From the IMG/VR virus record IMGVR_UViG_3300025128_000417, positions 1 through 21,256 of that record: DNA of 21,256 nt. One strand, written 5' to 3'. The stretch comes from a virus. The number at the start of each line of letters is the position of its first letter. Position 1 is the stretch's first letter. Made by a program: the position numbers and the translations under genes. Below the pieces are notes generated by a model. It was not told where the DNA came from, made no database searches, and saw only the letters and a list, made by a program, of their open reading frames with translations. This document shows positions 1 to 5,869 of the stretch, piece after piece.

Positions 1-1192
1 GCCCACTATTAAACGGCCTTTCTATTTCTTTTTGTAAATCGCCCAAACGCCTAAGTTCTCTGGACTTTAAGTCATCCAACTGGATCGTAAGCTCGCGGTA
101 ATTCTCGCTCGGGCCTTCAATTCTGTAGTCACCGAACTTGGGAGTTCCAGAAGGACCGAAACCAGCGAGTTCTTCTTGGGCGTGAGTCACCTCACTAACT
201 TCATCCCACAGAGCTCTTGCTAAAGTTTCATTTCCGCGTTGTTGAGCCTGGTGGGCTTGTCTTTCCAAATCTTCTATTTCAGTTACAAAATCATCTTCAT
301 TCCAGCCCTCATAGCCGGTTTTTTCGTGTGTTCGCCATGTCTCTTTGAGCTTGACTCCGCGCTCGTCCATTATTTGCAGTAATTCTTGCCGGGTAAACAC
401 TCGATCTGGATTATCGCCCAACAACCCCGTAATACCCGTCCACTCCATCTCACCTGACGGCACACCTCCAGGTGCTTTACGCAATTGGCCTTGCCATTGT
501 GACCCAGTCGCCTTCTCGGAAGGAGCATTTGCGATAGCTGTCTCCAGGCGTGAGGTAGACATCGCGTCTAGTCCCTGTCGAGCACTTCGTAAAGCCGGAA
601 CAGCTGCCATCCCTAAAAATGGCACTGAAGATGCAAGTTCTAAAAGTCCCACTGCGGTGCTGCCTTGCGGATCTAATAATTCACCAACGCCTCTTTTGGC
701 TGAAGCTGCGTCAGCTCCTAAACCAGCAACAACTTCACTGGTTAACATTCCACCGAAACCGCCAGCTTGACCGGCTCCTGTTTCTGGAGCTCGAGGCGAC
801 CAAGGCTGATCAATGAGATTTGTGATCCAGCCACCCGGGCCACCAACTGATTCAGCGCCTAAATCCCGAGCCAAACTCAATAATCCTCGAGGAGTTTCAC
901 GGGCCAAGCCCTGGCCGAAGTCTTTCATCACCCTGGGAACTGCGTAGCGCACTTGATCGAGTATTCGACTACCGAACGATGGCTTGGGGCCGATGGATGC
1001 AAAATTCGGATCACCCGACATTGCACGTTCTCTGTTCATCTGCTGCATACGCAGCACTGGGTCCATCTGTCCTTCAGGGCTATTCGCCCAGGTTTCCGCA
1101 CTTGCTAACAATGAGGGTGGTAGTTGCGGACGCAGCCACGGCGGGTCGGGAGTACGACCATTAAGCAATCCGTGACCAGGCAGATGTGGCAT
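1..1192 (-). CDS. Large virion-associated protein, partial (3' end cut by window edge)
   Basis: I translated this frame by hand. It opens with ATG (beginning MPHLPGHGLLNGRTPDPPWL), runs 397 codons without a stop, and leaves the window still open, so the C-terminus is missing. Residues about 95-200 are glycine/alanine-rich with hydrophobic stretches. From about residue 230 there is a segment with QWQGQLRKAPGGV, EMEWTGITGLL and RQELLQIMDERGVKL. That W-x-G-x-L / E-x-E-W-T-G / ELL-x-x-(M/L)-D-x-x-G-V pattern recalls, from memory, a module in very large proteins of aquatic phages. The last visible 110 residues are charged and helical (EIEDLERQAHQAQQRGNETL), probably coiled coil. It follows the 523-residue gene after a 4-nt gap, as in one transcript. 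The likely role is an internal virion or polyvalent protein. No enzymatic motif is visible. Confidence 0.7.
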   Translation of the reverse strand, partial: MPHLPGHGLLNGRTPDPPWLRPQLPPSLLASAETWANSPEGQMDPVLRMQQMNRERAMSGDPNFASIGPKPSFGSRILDQVRYAVPRVMKDFGQGLARETPRGLLSLARDLGAESVGGPGGWITNLIDQPWSPRAPETGAGQAGGFGGMLTSEVVAGLGADAASAKRGVGELLDPQGSTAVGLLELASSVPFLGMAAVPALRSARQGLDAMSTSRLETAIANAPSEKATGSQWQGQLRKAPGGVPSGEMEWTGITGLLGDNPDRVFTRQELLQIMDERGVKLKETWRTHEKTGYEGWNEDDFVTEIEDLERQAHQAQQRGNETLARALWDEVSEVTHAQEELAGFGPSGTPKFGDYRIEGPSENYRELTIQLDDLKSRELRRLGDLQKEIERPFNSG

Positions 1193-1196
1193 CTAA

Positions 1197-2768
1197 TTAG
1201 CGAGGCATAGGCGCATTAGAGTAATTGATAAGGAAATCATCCCCACTCAATGCTCGACCCAGCAATGTTCGCAAGTCGGCCGGCGAAGTGCCGAGCCCTC
1301 TATCGCGAGCTGTCTGCGCTGTGACATCGGCTAAAATTTCTGCAAATGTCGATGTAGGTGATGATTTCAACCCAGTGTGTTGACCACCTCCTACCCATCT
1401 AGGTGCTTGATATTGCGAAGGCGTGAGCAATCCATATCTCTCTTGGCCTCCACGATACAAATCAGTGATCCGATTGTAATCTGGGGCGTTTCGTATCGGT
1501 ATCGTTGACTTCTCAGCGGCTTCGGCGCTTTGCTTCGCTGTCCATATACGATCTGCTTCTCTAGCTAAACGCGGATTCTGTTGGATCGCCTGGTAGATAC
1601 GTCTACGCTCATGGGTGTCCAAGGGGACCATCGCTCTGGGGTCAGTGTTCTGGCCCATCCTTGCACCTACATACGAAGGGATTTTCCAGTCTTGGCTGTC
1701 CCATTGCATTGGTCGGGCCACGCCTTCGTCTAAATAACGACCTACCCTTGCGACCGCGTCAGCGTTCAAGCCCCAGGGATTGGCTGGCAACCCTTTTTCA
1801 TTTACGCCTCTCGGTACACCAGTAGTTCTGTGGTATTCCTGAATCGCTTCATCTAGCGTCATGCCACGTTTTCTTCTGAACATATCGATGGTCGTATTGG
1901 CAATCTCTTGATGCACTGGTGTCTGAGAAGACAGAGCGCCGCCAAATAAATTAAATTCTGTAAAATCGTAGGGACCATCGAGCTCTTCTACGAATTGTTT
2001 CACAGGACCGAGCTCATACCAACGATGTGCAGCCCTTTCGCCCATCAACCCCAGACCACGCTCGTAATCTGCGTCTAATACTTCAGGAACAGTTCGCGAG
2101 TTAAGTAATTTTTCAGTAAACGGACTAGGCGTACCACTGAAATAGTCTCTAGTGGTGGTTCGATGTGGTGAAGATCCGGGCGTGTACAAGGATACATCGG
2201 GCATCGTACCCTGAATGTCCGGTGCTTCATAATCCATGATGCCCCGAAGGTTGCGTTGCCCTTCAGCCACATCAGCTGCCGATGTTTTCGTGACTGTCTG
2301 AATATTGGGAGCCTCAATGTCAGGAGCTCCTTTCACTGCATCAGCAACCTCGCCACCGACTTTTCGTAGTGTAGATCCCGCAACAAACGGAAGCAGCAAT
2401 CCAGCTGCAGCCCACGATGATCGAGCCCAGTCGCCGTCCTCTACGCCAGCAATGAAATCTATAACGTCCACTGCTTCACCAAGCCCTGGAGCGATTGATA
2501 CTCCTACCAAGCCAGCCATCTCTGCACCAGTCTCTGGCTCGACTGCTCTACGCATACGTTGCCACAGGCTTGGATCTTCCTCTGGAGCTCGTTCTGGGTA
2601 GACGTAGCCTTGCTGATACGGCCCAGGTTGCGGGCTGGCCCCGTATGCTAGTGTGAGCTCGAGGGGAGCTCCTTCGGTCGGATACTCATGTGGTATACCC
2701 TGAAAGCTCATCCAGCCGTCATCTGGCAACGCCATCGTAGGATCAAAATGCGGTCTGCCTTGGTGCAT
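1197..2768 (-). CDS. Large phage protein of unknown function (virion-associated candidate)
   Basis: This 523-residue ORF starts at an ATG preceded by AGGAGC at good spacing; the start overlaps the stop of the 50-residue gene upstream (TAATG). Residues about 1-60 are proline-rich. Residues about 80-145 are Ala/Gly-rich with hydrophobic runs (MAGLVGVSIAPGLGEAVDVI, WAAAGLLLPFVAGSTL). The C-terminal half (about 240-520) looks like a globular helical domain. It contains WKIPSYVGARMGQNTDP, VPLDTHERR and APRWVGGGQHTGLKS. From memory, the K-x-x-S-(F/Y) ... V-x-x-D-T-H order is reminiscent of domains at the C-termini of large phage polyvalent proteins (DUF7178-like), but I could not test this. It sits between small conserved phage genes and another large virion-type gene, so a structural or co-injected protein is the best guess. 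Confidence 0.65.
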   Translation of the reverse strand: MHQGRPHFDPTMALPDDGWMSFQGIPHEYPTEGAPLELTLAYGASPQPGPYQQGYVYPERAPEEDPSLWQRMRRAVEPETGAEMAGLVGVSIAPGLGEAVDVIDFIAGVEDGDWARSSWAAAGLLLPFVAGSTLRKVGGEVADAVKGAPDIEAPNIQTVTKTSAADVAEGQRNLRGIMDYEAPDIQGTMPDVSLYTPGSSPHRTTTRDYFSGTPSPFTEKLLNSRTVPEVLDADYERGLGLMGERAAHRWYELGPVKQFVEELDGPYDFTEFNLFGGALSSQTPVHQEIANTTIDMFRRKRGMTLDEAIQEYHRTTGVPRGVNEKGLPANPWGLNADAVARVGRYLDEGVARPMQWDSQDWKIPSYVGARMGQNTDPRAMVPLDTHERRRIYQAIQQNPRLAREADRIWTAKQSAEAAEKSTIPIRNAPDYNRITDLYRGGQERYGLLTPSQYQAPRWVGGGQHTGLKSSPTSTFAEILADVTAQTARDRGLGTSPADLRTLLGRALSGDDFLINYSNAPMPR

Positions 2769-2920
2769 TATTTGCTCCTAGTCGGCCGTGAATGTTCGAC
2801 ATTTGCCCGTAACGCTCTCAAGTGGGCAAGTGCAGCACTGCGGTTCTTGTGAACCTTCAGTGTTTTCCAGCCGTTGGCTCGCTCTACCTGGACAGTGGTG
2901 TCTTTTATCCGATACGGCAT
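2768..2920 (-). CDS. Small phage protein, 50 residues, unknown function
   Basis: Hand translation of the gap between the 64- and 523-residue genes gives a complete 50-residue frame from ATG (cat at 2918-2920) to TAA. The TAA overlaps the next ATG as TAATG. The product begins MPYRIKDTTVQVERANGWKT and ends in a basic helix-like tail (SAALAHLRALRANVEHSRPT). The start MPY(R/K)I and an alanine-rich helix with A-L-x-H-L-x-A-L recall tiny proteins often found beside phage head genes. The upstream Shine-Dalgarno is weak, so translation may depend on coupling to the upstream gene 13 nt away. The one-base overlap and gap filling support a real gene. The role is unknown. Confidence 0.6.
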   Translation of the reverse strand: MPYRIKDTTVQVERANGWKTLKVHKNRSAALAHLRALRANVEHSRPTRSK

Positions 2921-2933
2921 CAGTACAAAGTTT

Positions 2934-3128
2934 TCATTTCTTAATCAGTCCCGGATAGCGGCTTTTGATCGCTGCTTTAATTCTTTTCTGTTCGGCTGGG
3001 GTCGCATTATGCAGTCGAGATAATGCGTTTCTGGCGTGAGCCTTATCATTGATCGGATAGGCCCTCTGCTCAGGTAAAGCAAACGAACGCGCTTGCATAC
3101 GATTGCGCTTGTTTGTGGTCAACTTCAT
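2934..3128 (-). CDS. Small conserved phage protein with HARNALSR motif
   Basis: This 64-residue basic protein contains FALPEQRAYPINDKAHARNA followed by LSRLHNATPAEQKRIKAAIKSRYPGL. The order F-A-(L/G)-P-x-x-R-x-Y-P-I-x-D-x-x-H-A-R-N-A-L-x-R ... A-A-(I/V)-x-x-(R/K)-Y-P is a recurrent module in phage proteins, some annotated DUF6582 and found near scaffold or protease genes. I recognise the motif from memory; its biochemical role is not established. The ATG overlaps the stop of the 74-residue gene upstream as TAATG, so translation is coupled. The gene belongs to a run of three very small genes between the gene-poor region and the large virion genes. Lys/Arg richness suggests nucleic-acid or capsid-surface contact (inference). 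Confidence 0.7.
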   Translation of the reverse strand: MKLTTNKRNRMQARSFALPEQRAYPINDKAHARNALSRLHNATPAEQKRIKAAIKSRYPGLIKK

Positions 3129-3352
3129 TAGACGCTGTAGTCGCCAAATGAGGCCGTGCCAGCACTGGTCGGACGTTTGGTCATCCCGAGCAACCTCTTC
3201 AAACGCCGTCCCTGGCGAGGATTGGTCACCCGAGACATTGCATCAGTAATCGCGTCCCTCTCATTACCTGGCACTTGAGCTGCCTGAGCCTGGCGAGCTG
3301 CAGCCATACCAGCTGGGGTGTATGGAAATTTTCTACCAGCGACATTGGGCAT
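3128..3352 (-). CDS. Small phage protein, 74 residues (FPYTPAGM motif)
   Basis: I chose the start at ATG 3350-3352 (MPNVAGRKFPYTPAGMAAAR) because AGAGGAG lies just upstream. A longer frame from 3394 adds 14 residues but has no ribosome site. The N-terminus has the pattern GxxFPYTPxGMAAA followed by a Gln/Ala helix, which I have seen at the start of many short phage proteins from head/packaging regions. The C-terminal part is basic (RQGRRLKRLLGMTKRPT). The stop overlaps the start of the 64-residue gene (TAATG). The function is unknown. The context suggests a virion-assembly accessory protein, and the protein is too small and polar to be a membrane protein. Confidence 0.65.
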   Translation of the reverse strand: MPNVAGRKFPYTPAGMAAARQAQAAQVPGNERDAITDAMSRVTNPRQGRRLKRLLGMTKRPTSAGTASFGDYSV

Positions 3353-3436
3353 AACGAGCTCCTCTTCTGAAATCACGCGCAAATAACCGACCATCTAACT
3401 ATGCACACACCTATAGCTATTCGTCAAATCTCAGAA

Positions 3437-3538
3437 CTACTTGTACCAATCGAGCTCGCTTGAGTCCTCTCGAGTCAGCCATGTAAGCATCGTACCGACC
3501 ACCAGGCCCAGTACAACACCAGCACCAAAAACCTTCAC
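3437..3538 (-). CDS. Tiny single-span membrane protein (GTG start)
   Basis: Hand translation finds a 33-residue frame starting at GTG (cac at 3536-3538), preceded by an AGGGGGGA purine tract eight bases upstream, and ending in TAG at 3437-3439. The product (VKVFGAGVVLGLVVGTMLTW, then LTREDSSELDWYK) has one glycine/valine-rich transmembrane segment at about residues 3-20 and a short charged tail. The good ribosome site, clean membrane segment and lack of another gene in this gap support it. Its role is unknown. Such one-span peptides in phages can be antiholins, spanin partners or superinfection factors, but nothing here decides between them. Confidence 0.5.
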   Translation of the reverse strand: MKVFGAGVVLGLVVGTMLTWLTREDSSELDWYK

Positions 3539-3587
3539 CTCAGTCCCCCCTAGTTATTTAGTTTTTTAAACTTACTTAGTTACTATT

Positions 3588-3755
3588 GTCTTGACCTCCG
3601 TCTAGAAGGGTGTCTAGAAGGGTGTCTAGATGTCCAAATTCATAGACCCCTAAAGCCTTATAAACACTAGCCTTTAGAACCCATGCGAGGTGTCTAGAAG
3701 GGTGTCTAGAAGGGTGTCTAGAAAGGTGTCTTGACCTCTAGCTGTCTAGGTCAAG
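3588..3755. repeat. Iteron-like array of 12-bp repeats (GTCTAGAAGGGT)
   Basis: Exact GTCTAGAAGGGT units start at 3600, 3612, 3692 and 3704. Variants are GTCTAGATGTCC at 3624 and GTCTAGAAAGGT at 3716. In the same 12-base register, GTCTTGACCTC(C/T) starts at 3588 and 3728, one at the outer end of each cluster. Two clusters of four units therefore flank an AT-richer 56-base spacer (3636-3691). At the right end CTTGACCT (3730-3737) and AGGTCAAG (3748-3755) form an inverted repeat reaching into the end of the 77-residue gene. Each unit contains TCTAGA, itself a palindrome. Evenly phased repeats around an AT-rich core fit a protein-binding array, such as replication iterons or an operator. The direct evidence is only the repetition. 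Confidence 0.8.
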
Positions 3756-3971
3756 CTTTTCGAGCTGCTTTTTGGTCAGCTTTATGCCACGCTCATGTAA
3801 CCAGTCCTGGACCGATTCAGCTGTCATCGAGCCTTCTCCGCCAGCTAATGAACGCAAAGTAGCAAACGCAGTCTCGAGCAACCTACGATGCGGGTCGCCA
3901 ACATGATAAAACTTGACCCGGCCCTGAATCTTGTCCGCTAAATCCAAAATGTCCGTCCCGTTTACTGTCAT
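3738..3971 (-). CDS. Small unknown protein, 77 residues
   Basis: The ATG is preceded by CGGAG at suitable spacing. The product begins MTVNGTDILDLADKIQGRVK, is mixed-charge and mainly helical, and ends with a segment (MTAESVQDWLHERGIKLTKK) whose helix-turn-helix-like rhythm is not strong enough to claim DNA binding. No known family is recognised. The gene lies between the gene-poor region and the 12-bp repeat array; the array begins inside its last codons. This position would suit a protein acting on the array, but that is a positional inference only. A weak promoter candidate lies about 280 bases upstream. Confidence 0.55.
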   Translation of the reverse strand: MTVNGTDILDLADKIQGRVKFYHVGDPHRRLLETAFATLRSLAGGEGSMTAESVQDWLHERGIKLTKKQLEKLDLDS

Positions 3972-4141
3972 AATTTTCTCCGAAATTTTTTGAGGAAATA
4001 ATGTGTGTTGAGCTGCTCAAGCAGACGCCTCCCAACTTTTGGTCGGGGGGTCAAATCCATCGACCCGACCCCAGTATCGACCCCGACCCGATGCATAAAA
4101 TCCCATCGAGTATGCAGTCTCGGCCGTGAGATCTTATGCAT
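3968..4141 (-). CDS. Possible small basic protein, 57 residues (uncertain)
   Basis: A frame from ATG (cat 4139-4141) runs 57 codons to a TGA that overlaps the next gene's ATG as ATGA. The product begins MHKISRPRLHTRWDFMHRVG and ends LLEQLNTHYFLKKFRRKL, very basic. No clear ribosome site precedes it. The support is that its stop is coupled to the well-supported 77-residue gene, and its start overlaps the stop of a 27-codon frame (4141-4224), itself overlapping a 60-codon GTG frame (4224-4406). The sequence also holds inverted repeats, so this may instead be noncoding. I rate it a candidate, not an established gene. Confidence 0.25.
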   Translation of the reverse strand: MHKISRPRLHTRWDFMHRVGVDTGVGSMDLTPRPKVGRRLLEQLNTHYFLKKFRRKL

Positions 4142-4254
4142 TATGCAGCTCGATTCTGTCCCATAATCAGCCAGTCTCTGAAACCCCAGTAACTAAGCCA
4201 AATCCTTGTCCATATAACAGACATTATCGGAAGCTGGGACTGCGTATAATATCT

Positions 4255-4284
4255 ATTATGTTACCCTGGAGCTCATATCGGCAA
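4255..4284 (-). promoter_or_regulatory. Candidate sigma70-type promoter
   Basis: On the minus strand TTGCCG (4279-4284) and CATAAT (4255-4260) are separated by 18 bases. They differ from the consensus by two bases and one base respectively. It would transcribe leftwards into the 77-residue gene and onward to the small virion genes. It lies in the gene-poor stretch where a promoter would be expected, but a match of this quality can occur by chance. Confidence 0.3.
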
Positions 4285-4445
4285 TGATCCATGCATATTT
4301 GTGCATTGCCTTGATACCAACCAAACTGACCCAGTTTGCCCGAACCGGTTCTGAACTGGTTTGGTCGTATCGGTTCTAGTTCCACGAACCTAAACCCTTG
4401 CACCACAACGACTTACGAGGCCGTTCACGGGCACACGCGAGTGTT

Positions 4446-4465
4446 CGGGGGCTGGTATGCCCCCG
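4446..4465 (-). terminator. GC-rich hairpin after the small-terminase operon (terminator-like, no T tract)
   Basis: CGGGGGC (4446-4452) and GCCCCCG (4459-4465) form a perfect 7-bp stem with a six-base loop, starting ten bases beyond the stop of the 106-residue gene. The position is right for ending leftward transcription. However, the minus strand continues AACACTCG with no run of T, so it is not a classic intrinsic terminator. It could protect a 3' end, act with a termination factor, or be another structural element. Confidence 0.4.
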
Positions 4466-4474
4466 AGGGCTCCA

Positions 4475-4795
4475 TTACCCCTTATCATATCTATCCTTTA
4501 GCCTTCCGAACACTTGAATCCCATCCTCTAGCAGTTGTCGCTCTTCTACATCGAGCTCAGGGCTACCTAACAGCTCCTGAGCATAGGTCATCCAGTCATT
4601 CACCCACAGCACATTGAACTGGCTTACACCGGCTCCATCGAACCAGGCTGCAGCTTGTCGTGACCCTAGCCATATCATCGCATCGATGTGCTCAGCTTCG
4701 GTCGGAGCGGTCGTGTTCTTTGCCCCATGTTTCTGCATATCTCTCACGGCTCTCAGGATCACAGCCAACGCCAGGTATCGGGTTGCTGGGTCCAC
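4475..4795 (-). CDS. Small unknown protein, 106 residues
   Basis: It starts at GTG (cac 4793-4795), two bases after the stop of the AT-hook/zinc gene, with only a weak ribosome site; translation is probably coupled. The product begins DPATRYLALAVILRAVRDMQ after the initiator. A central segment reads MIWLGSRQAAAWFDGAGV, and the C-terminus is acidic (ELDVEERQLLEDG). The pattern of an N-terminal A-(I/V)-(I/L)-R-A-V-x-D-M helix and a W-L-x-x-x-x-A-x-x-W-(F/L)-D-x-A-G segment is one I have seen in short phage proteins of unknown role. It is the last gene of the small-terminase operon, before the GC hairpin. No catalytic or membrane features are visible. Confidence 0.6.
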   Translation of the reverse strand: MDPATRYLALAVILRAVRDMQKHGAKNTTAPTEAEHIDAMIWLGSRQAAAWFDGAGVSQFNVLWVNDWMTYAQELLGSPELDVEERQLLEDGIQVFGRLKDRYDKG

Positions 4796-4797
4796 TA

Positions 4798-5031
4798 CTA
4801 CTCACTGACACGAAGCTGGAACTCTCGCGAGTATCGATTCCAATTCCCTCTCATAGTCCACCAGCAATCGAGCGAACAAAATCTGCGTCTGGCCCATCGC
4901 TTCCACGGCTCGTTGGCCGGCTTCGCATAGGCATCGCCACAGCATTCGCAGAGCTTGGTTCTCTCGAGCAGTGTCGGACCCTGTTCACCCTTCCTCGGCC
5001 GTCCCGGCTTCCTGGCCCGCTCAGACACCAC
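4798..5031 (-). CDS. AT-hook plus zinc-finger small protein
   Basis: I place the start at one of two tandem GTG codons (5029-5031 or 5026-5028), because AAGGA lies just upstream and the frame overlaps the last codons of the PAPS-reductase-like gene. An ATG at 5094 gives a longer frame without a ribosome site, deep inside that gene. The 76-77 residue product has an AT-hook core (ARKPGRPRKGEQ, about residues 5-16), then CECCG about residues 28-32, then RRRFCSLDCW about 48-57. The two Cys pairs (C-x-x-C and C-x-x-x-C) probably bind one zinc. The many tryptophans and arginines afterwards suggest a compact DNA-binding fold. A role in DNA recognition during packaging or transcription is inferred from neighbours only. 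Confidence 0.6.
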   Translation of the reverse strand: MVSERARKPGRPRKGEQGPTLLERTKLCECCGDAYAKPANEPWKRWARRRFCSLDCWWTMRGNWNRYSREFQLRVSE

Positions 5032-5869
5032 ACATTCCTTCGCATTCGTTGTCAAACAAGTCAACCTGGTTGGGATCAGCTCCAAACACAGCATCCTTTA
5101 GCGGTACACATGATCGATGTATATATCCAGGCGCTTCTCGCTCACGCATTGTCATATCTCGAATCCCTTCATCAAAATCAACAGCTTTTTGGAACTCTTC
5201 TGGATGATCATTCTTCATCCATTGCCAGTAAGCATCAGAATGAAATGGGCAATAAACACAAGCTGATCGTTGTGGTTCTGGTAGCCCTGCATCCTCTATG
5301 ATCTTGTAGCAGTCTTCTCGCCGAATGCTCAGGTCTATCAAAGGCCAACTGTGAGTAATCCACCCGTGCCACGACTCTTTCATCCTCTGGATTTCATCCA
5401 ATGAAATGCCGAGCATACACCTCACTCGTTCTTTGACACGTTGCCTCGGCTTATATCCCAAGTGCGTTCTTACTGCTTGGATGATGGGATCAATCTTGAA
5501 CTCTCGAGTGCATTGTCGGCGCAGCATCCCCTTCGATCCGTCAGAGTTTTTGGTGAACAACGGCACAGTTACAAATCGCTTACCGGCTTTTTGTCTGTCG
5601 ATCACCCACTCACTCAACACGCCCTTCTGGGCCACCACCACCTCTACGCCATACGGCTCTGCAAACTCCTTCAACACCTCCAAGTATTCATAGACCCACG
5701 CCGGCTCATCACCTGTGTCTGCGAACACCGCAATGTCAGGTTTAGGCACTCGATCATCGGTACACGCCAACACCAGTAACGCCGAGCTCTGGACCCCAGC
5801 TCCTAACGACAGATAGGTGAAATCATAATCACCCGATGTCGTGTCGATTAGCCGACTAGCTGGCTTCAT
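5021..5869 (-). CDS. Phosphoadenosine-phosphosulfate-reductase-like (PP-loop) protein
   Basis: This 282-residue adenine-nucleotide alpha-hydrolase-fold protein has an N-terminal PP-loop variant (YLSLGAGVQSSALLVLA, residues 19-35). FADTGDEPAWVYEYL follows at 49-63, as in PAPS reductases. LRRQCTREFKIDP (116-128) and GISLDEIQRMK (154-164) come next, then SACVYCPFHSD (202-212), a Cys pair (204, 207) with a conserved Pro-Phe. This combination is typical of the PAPS-reductase-like proteins common in phage genomes. The C-terminal redox ECGLH motif of true PAPS reductases is absent, so sulfate assimilation is doubtful. DndC-type sulfur chemistry on DNA or a tRNA-thiolation-like activity are alternatives. 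Its ATG overlaps the end of the small terminase gene (ATGA), placing it in the packaging operon. Three cysteines (120, 204, 207) could hold an Fe-S cluster or zinc (inference). Confidence 0.85.
   Translation of the reverse strand: MKPASRLIDTTSGDYDFTYLSLGAGVQSSALLVLACTDDRVPKPDIAVFADTGDEPAWVYEYLEVLKEFAEPYGVEVVVAQKGVLSEWVIDRQKAGKRFVTVPLFTKNSDGSKGMLRRQCTREFKIDPIIQAVRTHLGYKPRQRVKERVRCMLGISLDEIQRMKESWHGWITHSWPLIDLSIRREDCYKIIEDAGLPEPQRSACVYCPFHSDAYWQWMKNDHPEEFQKAVDFDEGIRDMTMREREAPGYIHRSCVPLKDAVFGADPNQVDLFDNECEGMCGV

Larger units (their letters stand above)
3972..4474. other. Gene-poor 0.5-kb region rich in inverted repeats
   Basis: There is no convincing gene here apart from the marginal micro-frames. 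It holds several inverted repeats: GGTCGGG/CCCGACC around 4041-4072; ATGCATAA (4091-4098) with TTATGCAT (4134-4141); AAACTG-ACC-CAGTTT around 4325-4340; and GAACCGGTTC followed by GAACTGG near 4345-4360. A strong GC hairpin sits at 4446-4465. It separates the small-terminase operon from the genes to its left, so it may contain a promoter, terminator or origin. I see no tRNA, rRNA or riboswitch signature. Confidence 0.5.

Noticed and set aside
345-770. 141-codon plus-strand frame
   Set aside because: It is antisense to the continuous partial virion gene, which translates without stops over 1192 bases; no ribosome site.
3600-3727. Possible CRISPR array
   Set aside because: Units are 12 bases, contiguous, and without 30-base spacers; no cas genes. 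An iteron-like array fits better.
4041-4072. GGTCGGG/CCCGACC hairpin as an intrinsic terminator
   Set aside because: The loop is long and no T tract follows on either strand in the right orientation.
4224-4406. 60-codon GTG frame on the minus strand
   Set aside because: No ribosome site, no recognisable motif, and it overlaps the inverted-repeat region and a promoter candidate; kept only as part of the micro-frame finding.
4630-4650. TCGAACC suggesting a tRNA T-arm
   Set aside because: It lies inside the 106-residue coding frame, and no acceptor, D or anticodon arms can be drawn around it.
4660-5301. 213-codon plus-strand frame
   Set aside because: It lies antisense to the PAPS-reductase-like and AT-hook/zinc genes, has no ribosome site, and its composition looks like a reverse-complement shadow.
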